A stretch of DNA of 49,826 bases. Origin: Bacteroidota bacterium (GTDB taxonomy: Bacteria > Bacteroidota > Bacteroidia > Chitinophagales > Chitinophagaceae). The translations under genes and the position numbers were made by a program. The stretch spans positions 1-49,826 of the forward strand of contig JAEWKC010000019.1 in NCBI GenBank assembly GCA_023386235.1, given 5' to 3'. Below the pieces are notes generated by a model. That model saw only the letters and a program-made list of their open reading frames with translations. It had not been told where the DNA came from and did not search any database. Below, one piece after another: positions 32,174-39,123 of the stretch. How positions within the stretch are numbered: the first letter of the stretch is position 1; each line of letters begins with the position of its first letter.

Positions 32174-33403
32174 ATGAATTTCGATAAAGAATTTCAAAAA
32201 CAAAACCAGTATAAATATTCTTTATTAATTACGGGTATATCATTGTTTTTGGGAATAGCATTACAATATTTTACGGGAACCATTCCTAAGGAGTGGTTCT
32301 CATTTCCCAACAATATTATTTTAGGACTGGTGTTTATTTTTGTAAATACCCTCCTGTTTTTTCTTTTTAAGCAAAAGAATTTTATAAACCTGCACAGCAG
32401 CGTACCCTTTGCCATTGTAAGCTCGGTAACGCTGGGCGTACTTACTATTGGTTTAGGCAGCATTCACCTGGATGCTTCGCAACCCGGCACTCCTGAGTTT
32501 CTTCTGCGACTTGGCCTAGACAACATTACACGCACCTGGTATTTCGCGTTGATTTTTTTAATGGTGCTTACCAATCTTTGGCTGGCCATTTTAAAAAGAG
32601 CGCTGGTGTTCCAGAAAAAAAACGCGACATTTTTGCTCAACCATTTTGGCCTATGGCTCACGCTTTTTGCCGGAGTTTTAGGACAGGGCGACCTGGTAAG
32701 ACTTACCATGGATCTGCACAAAGATAAAACAGAGTGGAGAGCCAAAGACGTCGAGGGACACATACATGAATTGCCCATAGCGCTGGAGCTGAAAAATTTT
32801 AATATTGACATCTACCCTAATAAAGTCTACATTATTGACAGAGAAGGCACACCGCTGCCGGCAAACAAACCGCAAAGCTTCATGCTGGAGAAAGACAGTT
32901 CGAGCATGACCATTCTTGACTGGAAAATTACGCTTCACCAATATTTATCGCACGCCATCCCCGTCAATGAAAAGGAATTTGCTACCAATCCTATGTGGGG
33001 CTCTACCAACGCGGCTAAAGTAACTGTACAAAATATTAAAACCAATGAAACTACTACCGAATGGCTGGCGGCAGGCAATTTTCAATTTCCGCCAAAAACC
33101 ATTACGCTGGACAGTAATCACATTATAGTAATGGCACCGGCCGAAGCGCAAAAGTTTGAATCGGATGTGCTGGTTTATCAAAAAAATAAAGAAGATATTA
33201 GAGAAGAGAAAATAGAAGTAAATCATCCTATTAAAGTTGACGGCTGGAAAATATACCAGGTAAGCTACGATGAAAGATTTGGCAGATGGTCTGAATTAAG
33301 CGTGGTAGAATTGATACTGGACCCCTGGTTGCCGGTAGTGTATATTGGTATATTTATTTTAATGGCAGGCTCTGTGGCGTTTTTATTTAAAAGCAGGAAA
33401 TAA
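32174..33403 (+). CDS. Cytochrome c biogenesis protein, ResB/Ccs1-like
   Basis: 409 residues. System II cytochrome c maturation: ResB (Ccs1) works with CcsA to deliver and attach heme to CxxCH sites outside the membrane. Three or four N-terminal membrane helices (about 14-32, 42-64, 76-98, 118-140) precede a large extracytoplasmic domain (about 175-380), and a final helix (about 385-403) closes the protein. The C-terminal piece LPVVYIGIFILMAGSVAFLF fits the family. It starts 33 bp after nrfA and ends 2 bp before ccsA. Many Bacteroidota have a fused CcsBA; here the two parts are separate genes. Confidence 0.88.
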   Translation: MNFDKEFQKQNQYKYSLLITGISLFLGIALQYFTGTIPKEWFSFPNNIILGLVFIFVNTLLFFLFKQKNFINLHSSVPFAIVSSVTLGVLTIGLGSIHLDASQPGTPEFLLRLGLDNITRTWYFALIFLMVLTNLWLAILKRALVFQKKNATFLLNHFGLWLTLFAGVLGQGDLVRLTMDLHKDKTEWRAKDVEGHIHELPIALELKNFNIDIYPNKVYIIDREGTPLPANKPQSFMLEKDSSSMTILDWKITLHQYLSHAIPVNEKEFATNPMWGSTNAAKVTVQNIKTNETTTEWLAAGNFQFPPKTITLDSNHIIVMAPAEAQKFESDVLVYQKNKEDIREEKIEVNHPIKVDGWKIYQVSYDERFGRWSELSVVELILDPWLPVVYIGIFILMAGSVAFLFKSRK

Positions 33404-33405
33404 TT

Positions 33406-34200
33406 ATGTGGCAATATTTTTCATACATTACTTTTATAGTCGTTGCCCTCTGGCTGGCATCAAGCGGGCTTGTATACGGCAAAAATGCAGGGCTTAAAAA
33501 GCTGGGCATAGCTCTGCATGCACTTGCAACGCTTATCATAGGCTTATTTATACTGAACCTGTGGATCACACTGCAAAGGCCGCCATTGCGCACCATGGCA
33601 GAAACAAGAATCTGGTACGCCTTCTTCTTAGGCGGCATAGGACTGATACTTTACTTTTTATATAGGCAGAAATGGATGCTTAACTACTCGGCAATGATGA
33701 GTATCGTATTCATTCTGGTTACTTTTTTTAAACCCGACACGGTCAATAAAACATTAATGCCCGCCCTGCAAAGCGTTTGGTTCATACCACACGTAATTGT
33801 TTATATTTTTGCCTATGCTATGCTGGGAATGGCTACAATAGTGGCTTTATATGGTATCTATCTTTTCAAAAAACAAAAAGAAACCGATACAACGTTATTT
33901 CTTGCCGATCAGCTCATCAATATAGGCTATGCTTTTCTCACCTTCGGCTTATTGTTCGGGGCTTTATGGGCAAAGGAAGCGTGGGGGCATTACTGGACCT
34001 GGGATCCGAAAGAAACCTGGGCATTCATTACCTGGCTGGGGTATTTGGTTTATATTCATTATAGATATAAATATAAAAACCAGAAAGCCATTACGGGATT
34101 CTTAATTATTGTATGCGCCTTTATACTATTACTGGTTTGTTGGTTTGGCGTCAACTATCTGCCTACGGCTCAAACCAGTGTGCATACTTATTCGGGATAA
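33406..34200 (+). CDS. ccsA: Cytochrome c assembly protein CcsA/ResC-like
   Basis: 264 residues, strongly hydrophobic with about eight helices. The heme-handling WWD motif is the diagnostic part: WGHYWTWDPKETWAFITW near residues 190-208. Conserved His residues flank it (PHVIVYIFAYAMLG; the C-terminal VHTYSG). It belongs to heme c delivery system II and pairs with the ResB-like gene 2 bp upstream. Its location right after nrfHA means the nine hemes of NrfHA can be attached by a co-expressed machine. It ends 5 bp from a convergent gene. Confidence 0.93.
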   Translation: MWQYFSYITFIVVALWLASSGLVYGKNAGLKKLGIALHALATLIIGLFILNLWITLQRPPLRTMAETRIWYAFFLGGIGLILYFLYRQKWMLNYSAMMSIVFILVTFFKPDTVNKTLMPALQSVWFIPHVIVYIFAYAMLGMATIVALYGIYLFKKQKETDTTLFLADQLINIGYAFLTFGLLFGALWAKEAWGHYWTWDPKETWAFITWLGYLVYIHYRYKYKNQKAITGFLIIVCAFILLLVCWFGVNYLPTAQTSVHTYSG

Positions 34201-34205
34201 TAAGT

Positions 34206-34556
34206 TTAATCTATAAATCCGCTTTGCTGAAAGTAAAGCAAGATGTGATCTTTGAGGAAATCTTCCTGTTCAAAAACAGAATCTATTTTTATTTCTTTCA
34301 GTTGTTTAAAATGCGGCCAGCCATCGGCGTCTACTTTTTCCTTTTCAAAATAGCCGCTGGAAGAGAGTAATGTACATACTGCCACATGCATTAAATCCTG
34401 TTTTTGCTCTTTTGATATTTTTGCCGGAGAAAACCCCGTTTCCTGCATACCAATCAAAAACAGAATGGCCTCCATATCTATATTTTCTTTTTTATTAAAT
34501 TTCTCTGCCAGTTTTGCTTTCAGATTCCACCAGCGAACCTGTATATCATCTTTCAT
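34206..34556 (-). CDS. Conserved-looking small cytoplasmic protein, unknown
   Basis: 116 residues with no signal or membrane segment. Recognisable features are the start MKDDIQVRWWNLKAKLAEKF and an acidic, helical middle (NIDMEAILFLIGMQETGFSP). The second half, LMHVAVCTLLSSSGYFEKEK, then DADGWPHFKQLKEI, looks well folded. I know of similar unnamed proteins in Bacteroidota but no function. It is translationally linked to the nucleotidyltransferase gene, whose stop is only 2 bp upstream of this start. Confidence 0.75.
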   Translation of the reverse strand: MKDDIQVRWWNLKAKLAEKFNKKENIDMEAILFLIGMQETGFSPAKISKEQKQDLMHVAVCTLLSSSGYFEKEKVDADGWPHFKQLKEIKIDSVFEQEDFLKDHILLYFQQSGFID

Positions 34557-34558
34557 TC

Positions 34559-35554
34559 TTAAATATTAAAATTAATTTCTGTATTGTCTCCCACATTCAA
34601 CCGCTTAGCCGAGCCGGTAAGCACTACATCACTTCCTATGAGCGATTTGTTTATAACCATATCTTCCAGTGTGGTGTAAGAACCTACAATAGAATCTTTG
34701 AGAATTGAGTTAAGCACCTTTGTATTTTCTCCGATTGAAATATGCGGCCCAATGATGGAACCCATTATTACAGAGCCTTCTCCTATGCTTACCGGAGGTA
34801 TAATGATAGAATCTTCGGTAATAACATTCTCAGGAATAGTAGTGCCCTGCATTTTGAGCAGGAAGGCATTGGTTTCTATCAGCGTGTCTTTCCTGCCGCA
34901 GTCAAACCAGCGATTCACCTTAAACGATTTCATCCTTACTCCTTTCTCTATCATGCATTGCAAGGCATCAGTAAGGTGGTATTCTCCGTGCGACTTTATA
35001 TTGTCTGAAAACAACCTGTCGAGACAATCATAAAGCACCTTGGTTTCTTTTATTTTGTATACGCCCACCAAAGCGTTATTACTCATAGGTATTGTTGGCT
35101 TCTCCACTAGCCTCGATATATAGCCGTCTTCATTTATTTCAGCTACGCCAAAGCCCCTGGGATCGTCTACTCTTTTTATCGCAATCATGCTTTCCTCAGC
35201 GGCTATTACTTCGGCAATGTCAAACTCTGTAATGGTATCGCCCATTACAATAAACAGCTCATCGTCTTTCACAATATCTTTGGCCAGCCTTATCGCATGG
35301 CCGGTGCCTTCTCTTTTATCCTGATATATAAAATGACAAGTAAGAGCAGGATATTTCTCCATTACATGCTCTTCTACTTTTTCGCTCAGGTATCCTACAA
35401 TAAAAATAAATTCGTCTATCCCTGCCTTATGCAAATGCTCTATGGTAAAATCCAGCACGGTCTTGCCTGCCAACGGCATCAATGCCTTTGGTTGCGTATA
35501 TGTATGCGGCCTTAATTTTGCCCCCGTACCTGCTACCGGTATAATTGCCTTCAT
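34559..35554 (-). CDS. Sugar-phosphate nucleotidyltransferase with left-handed beta-helix tail
   Basis: 331 residues. The N-terminal nucleotidyltransferase domain (about 1-235) shows IIPVAGTGAKLRPHTYTQ, then PKALMPLAGKTVLDFTIEHL, and DELFIVMGDTITEFD. It transfers NMP to a sugar 1-phosphate, in the RmlA/GlmU-like superfamily. The last 90 residues form hexapeptide repeats (SVIMGSIIGPHISIGENTKV and DSIVGSYTTLEDMVINKSLI). The sugar is not evident: glucose-1-P, GlcNAc-1-P or mannose-1-P are all possible. It shares a transcript with the 116-residue unknown gene downstream. Confidence 0.92.
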   Translation of the reverse strand: MKAIIPVAGTGAKLRPHTYTQPKALMPLAGKTVLDFTIEHLHKAGIDEFIFIVGYLSEKVEEHVMEKYPALTCHFIYQDKREGTGHAIRLAKDIVKDDELFIVMGDTITEFDIAEVIAAEESMIAIKRVDDPRGFGVAEINEDGYISRLVEKPTIPMSNNALVGVYKIKETKVLYDCLDRLFSDNIKSHGEYHLTDALQCMIEKGVRMKSFKVNRWFDCGRKDTLIETNAFLLKMQGTTIPENVITEDSIIIPPVSIGEGSVIMGSIIGPHISIGENTKVLNSILKDSIVGSYTTLEDMVINKSLIGSDVVLTGSAKRLNVGDNTEINFNI

Positions 35555-35695
35555 TGCTGATTATATATTTGCGCTTCTGTTTTCCATTGATAAACAACGG
35601 AGAAAGCAATTGAAAAATAGTAATTCATAAAATACATCATAAACACCGACTTAGCAAAAAGTTAGAATGCTTAACTTTTTCGCATTGCTTACACG

Positions 35696-35703
35696 CAAAT
35701 GTA
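35696..35703 (-). promoter_or_regulatory. Possible -7 box upstream of the nucleotidyltransferase
   Basis: TACATTTG on the minus strand matches TAnnTTTG but lies about 140 bp before the start, leaving a long leader. No -33 box is visible. Confidence 0.35.
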
Positions 35704-35756
35704 CAAAGATTTTTACCCACATACCTTTTAGGATAAATTTTATAGAATAAATTAAG

Positions 35757-35764
35757 TAGTTTTG
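35757..35764 (+). promoter_or_regulatory. -7 promoter box of glyA
   Basis: TAGTTTTG matches TAnnTTTG and ends 23 bp before the ATG. Confidence 0.5.
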
Positions 35765-35787
35765 CCACTTCTAAAAACTTATATTCC

Positions 35788-37068
35788 ATGCAAAGAGACA
35801 CTGCAATTTTTGATCTGTTAGATAAAGAACTTCAACGCCAAAGACAAGGCATTGAGCTCATAGCTTCTGAAAACTTCACCAGTTTACAAGTGATGCAGGC
35901 TATGGGAAGCGTGCCAACCAATAAATACGCCGAAGGCTACCCGGGAAGAAGATACTACGCGGGTTGTGAGATTGTTGACCAAATGGAGCAGCTGGCAATA
36001 GACCGGCTGAAGTCGGCTTTTAATATTGAATACGCCAACGTACAACCACACAGTGGTGCGCAAGCCAACGCGGCAGTGCATCTTTGCGCATTGAAGCCGG
36101 GCGATAAAATTTTAGGCCTTGACCTTAGTATGGGCGGACATCTTACGCACGGATCTCCTGCTAATTACAGCGGCAAGCTGTACGAAGCACATTTTTACGG
36201 CGTTGTAAGAGAAACAGGATACGTAGATTATGAAATGCTCGAAAAACAGGCCAAAGAACAAAAACCTAAACTGTTTTTTTGCGGCGCCAGCGCTTACAGT
36301 CGCGACTGGGATTATGCAAGAATAAGAAAAATAGCCGACGAAATAGGCGCGCTGGTAATGGCCGATATTGCCCACCCTGCCGGGCTGATTGCCAAAGGCT
36401 TATTGAACGACCCTTTTGATCATTGTCATATTGTAACTTCTACCACGCACAAAACCCTGCGCGGACCTAGAGGCGGCATTATTATGATGCGTAAAGATTT
36501 TGAAAACCCTTGGGGAATAAAAGATAACAAAGGCAACATAAGAATGATGAGCGCCTTGCTGGATCTCGCTGTATTCCCTGGTATTCAGGGTGGCCCTTTG
36601 ATGCATGTGATCGCTGCCAAAGCGGTAGCTTTTGGCGAATTGCTTTCTGACGATTATACAAAATATGCGCAGCAGGTACAGAAAAATGCACAGGCATTGG
36701 CCAAAGCTTTTGTAGATAAAGATTATCACATTATCAGCGGCGGCACCGACAATCATTTAATGCTGATAGATCTGCGCAACAAAGATATAAGCGGTAAAAA
36801 GGCTGAACAGGCTTTAGTGAAAGCCGAAATTACCGCCAATAAAAACATGGTTCCTTTTGATGACCGCTCTGCATTCGTTACTTCCGGCATTCGCTTTGGC
36901 GTACCCGCGGTAACTACACGCGGCATGATGGAAGAGCATATGCCTTTTATAGCCGATGTGGTAGACAGGGTATTGAAAAACCCTGATGATGAGTCTGTAA
37001 CAGCTGCGGTGAAAAAAGAAGTAAACGCTTTTATGGAGCAATTCTCGTTGTACCCGGAGTTAGGATAA
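35788..37068 (+). CDS. glyA: Serine hydroxymethyltransferase
   Basis: 426 residues. This PLP enzyme interconverts serine and glycine while moving a one-carbon unit to tetrahydrofolate. IELIASENFTSLQVMQAMGS, NKYAEGYPGRRYYAGCE and LSMGGHLTHGSPANYSGKLY give the family. DIAHPAGLIAKG follows, and the PLP-binding Lys is K222 in VTSTTHKTLRGPRGG. GVPAVTTRGMMEEHM lies near the C-terminus. The length is normal. It is monocistronic, with a promoter box upstream and a hairpin downstream. Confidence 0.98.
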   Translation: MQRDTAIFDLLDKELQRQRQGIELIASENFTSLQVMQAMGSVPTNKYAEGYPGRRYYAGCEIVDQMEQLAIDRLKSAFNIEYANVQPHSGAQANAAVHLCALKPGDKILGLDLSMGGHLTHGSPANYSGKLYEAHFYGVVRETGYVDYEMLEKQAKEQKPKLFFCGASAYSRDWDYARIRKIADEIGALVMADIAHPAGLIAKGLLNDPFDHCHIVTSTTHKTLRGPRGGIIMMRKDFENPWGIKDNKGNIRMMSALLDLAVFPGIQGGPLMHVIAAKAVAFGELLSDDYTKYAQQVQKNAQALAKAFVDKDYHIISGGTDNHLMLIDLRNKDISGKKAEQALVKAEITANKNMVPFDDRSAFVTSGIRFGVPAVTTRGMMEEHMPFIADVVDRVLKNPDDESVTAAVKKEVNAFMEQFSLYPELG

Positions 37069-37096
37069 ATTAATTTTTATATCCAAAAAATAATAA

Positions 37097-37134
37097 CAAA
37101 GCATCAGGCAATACATTTTTTGCCCGATGCTTTG
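37097..37134 (+). terminator. Terminator after glyA
   Basis: A 15-bp stem with one mismatch (CAAAGCATCAGGCAA 37097-37111 with 37120-37134) and an 8-nt loop. The T tail is short. Confidence 0.65.
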
Positions 37135-37161
37135 CTACTTTAAGCATTACGCTTAATAAAC

Positions 37162-37169
37162 TATCTTTG
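37162..37169 (+). promoter_or_regulatory. -7 promoter box of uvrC
   Basis: TATCTTTG ends only 5 bp before the ATG at 37175, so the predicted transcript starts at or next to the start codon (leaderless). Confidence 0.55.
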
Positions 37170-37174
37170 CAGCA

Positions 37175-38983
37175 ATGACTTCAAAGGATTTTCAAAACAT
37201 TGCACATAAAATTCCTAACAATGCCGGCATTTACAAGTACTTTGATGCGGATAGTAATTTGATATATGTAGGCAAAGCTAAAAATCTAAAAAAACGTGTA
37301 AGCTCTTATTTCAACAAGCATGTAGCCAATTTTAAAACCTACGAGCTTGTGCAGCGCATTACTCAAATAGAATTTACCATTGTTGACACCGAACAGGATG
37401 CTTTTCTGCTAGAAAATTCTTTGATAAAACAATTTCAGCCAAAGTACAATATTATGCTGAAGGATGATAAAACCTATCCTTACATAGTAGTAAAGAAAGA
37501 ACCTTTTCCGCGCGTATTCCTTACAAGAAGAAAGATAAAAGACGGCTCGGAATACATAGGCCCCATTACCAGTGTAATGCGTGTAAGAGAAATTCTGGAC
37601 TTTATAAAAGAAACCATACCCTTGCGAACATGCAAGCTCAATCTCACACAAAACAATATTGCCAAAGGAAAATTTAAAGTTTGTCTTGAATACCATTTAG
37701 GCAATTGCAAAGGCCCTTGCGAAGCGTTGCAAAGCGAAGAAGACTATATGCAATCTATTCAGCAGATACGCCAGATTGTAAAGGGCAATCTTACCCCGCT
37801 GCTTAATTCACTTAAAAGTGAAATGACTGCACATGCAGAAAACCTGGAATTTGAAAAGGCCGCCATCATTCAGAAAAAAATACAACATTTAGAAGACTAC
37901 CAGGCAAAGTCGGTGATAGTAAGCACCTATTTGGGAACGCTGGATGTATTCAGTATTTTAAAAGAACACAATACGGCGTATGTAAACTACCTGATGGTGG
38001 AAAACGGCACTATCATTAACACACACACGGTAGAGCTGGAAACAAAACTGGATGAAACCGAAGAAGAAGTGCTCGCGTTCGCGGTCTCTTCTCTGCGCGA
38101 ACAGTTCAACAGCATAGCCACGGAGATCATTGTACCTTTCAACATAGAATTCCCGCAACAGGAAATAAAAATAACCATACCCAAAGCAAGCGAAAAGAAA
38201 AAACTGCTTGAACTTTCAGAGAAAAATGTAAATTATTTCAAAGAAGAATTACGCAGAAAAAAAATCCTGAACCTGGAGGGTCATGACGATATGGACAGGA
38301 AGAAAATTTTGTACCAGCTACAAGCTGATTTGCAAATACCTGAATATCCTCATCAAATTGAGTGCTTCGACAACTCTAACTTTCAGGGCTCTTATCCCGT
38401 ATCGGCAATGGTTTGCTTTAAAGAAGGCGTTCCTTCCAAAAAAGACTACCGGCATTTCAATGTAAAAACCGTAGCAGGCATTAATGATTTTGCCACCATG
38501 AAAGAAGCGGTGTACAGAAGATATGCCAGATTGAAAAAAGAAAACGAACCGCTGCCCCAATTGGTAATTATTGATGGCGGTAAAGGACAATTAAGTTCTG
38601 CGATGGAAGCCGTCAGAGAGTTGGAACTGGAAAATAAAATGATGGTAGTAGGGCTCGCCAAAAACGAAGAAGAAGTTTTTTACCCGAACGATACCGAATC
38701 TCTAAAGCTGGACTGGGACAGCGATTCACTCAAACTGATACGAAGGATCAGAGATGAAGTGCATCGCTTTGGCATTACCTTTCACCGCAACAAACGCTCC
38801 AAAGGCACTTTCAAAAACGAGCTGGAAAACATACCCGGTATTGGCAAAAATACCGCCGAACAACTACTGAAAAGGTTTCGATCTGTGGCGCAAATAAAGC
38901 AATTGACCGAAAGAGAACTTACCGCGGAAATAGGAGCTTCAAGAGCCGCTAAAGTGTGGAATTATTTTCACGAAAATGAATGA
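37175..38983 (+). CDS. uvrC: Excinuclease ABC subunit C
   Basis: 602 residues. UvrC makes both cuts around a DNA lesion in nucleotide excision repair. The N-terminal GIY-YIG domain is NNAGIYKYFDADSNLIYVGK (about 11-30), followed by KNLKKRVSSYF. A UVR motif for UvrB binding lies at about 215-235 (ENLEFEKAAIIQKKIQHLED). The RNase H-like C-terminal nuclease contains IECFDNSNFQGSYPVSAMVC and LVIIDGGKGQL. It ends in a helix-hairpin-helix pair (NIPGIGKNTAEQLLKRF, IGASRAAKVWNYF). The length is normal. The start is fixed by the family N-terminus and the close promoter box. Confidence 0.98.
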   Translation: MTSKDFQNIAHKIPNNAGIYKYFDADSNLIYVGKAKNLKKRVSSYFNKHVANFKTYELVQRITQIEFTIVDTEQDAFLLENSLIKQFQPKYNIMLKDDKTYPYIVVKKEPFPRVFLTRRKIKDGSEYIGPITSVMRVREILDFIKETIPLRTCKLNLTQNNIAKGKFKVCLEYHLGNCKGPCEALQSEEDYMQSIQQIRQIVKGNLTPLLNSLKSEMTAHAENLEFEKAAIIQKKIQHLEDYQAKSVIVSTYLGTLDVFSILKEHNTAYVNYLMVENGTIINTHTVELETKLDETEEEVLAFAVSSLREQFNSIATEIIVPFNIEFPQQEIKITIPKASEKKKLLELSEKNVNYFKEELRRKKILNLEGHDDMDRKKILYQLQADLQIPEYPHQIECFDNSNFQGSYPVSAMVCFKEGVPSKKDYRHFNVKTVAGINDFATMKEAVYRRYARLKKENEPLPQLVIIDGGKGQLSSAMEAVRELELENKMMVVGLAKNEEEVFYPNDTESLKLDWDSDSLKLIRRIRDEVHRFGITFHRNKRSKGTFKNELENIPGIGKNTAEQLLKRFRSVAQIKQLTERELTAEIGASRAAKVWNYFHENE

Positions 38984-39027
38984 AGTTGTGTAAGTGCGCG
39001 CCCGGCGGGAATAAGGGAAGAATCAGA

Positions 39028-39061
39028 AGATGCTTTGCTCCGCGCTCAACAGGACAAAAGG
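39028..39061. repeat. Diverged copy of the AGATGC-GCTC-GACAAAAGG repeat
   Basis: AGATGCTTTGCTCCGCGCTC continues to GGACAAAAGG. This matches the stretch at 27753-27785 (AGATGCCTCGCTCTGCACTC to GACAAAAGG) with several substitutions, so the repeat family is dispersed. It lies between uvrC and the S9 peptidase in a gene-free stretch of 140 bp. Confidence 0.5.
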
Positions 39062-39092
39062 TCGATGAATATGACAAGAGGCCGTAATGATA

Positions 39093-39100
39093 TATATTTG
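39093..39100 (+). promoter_or_regulatory. -7 promoter box of the S9 peptidase
   Basis: TATATTTG matches TAnnTTTG and ends 23 bp before the ATG at 39124. Confidence 0.5.
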
Positions 39101-39123
39101 CAAAAAGATCAACATTATTATAC

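Noticed and set aside
38984..39123. Possible small RNA or tRNA between uvrC and the S9 peptidase
   Set aside because: No cloverleaf or stable terminator-ended hairpin is visible; the stretch holds a repeat copy and a promoter box.
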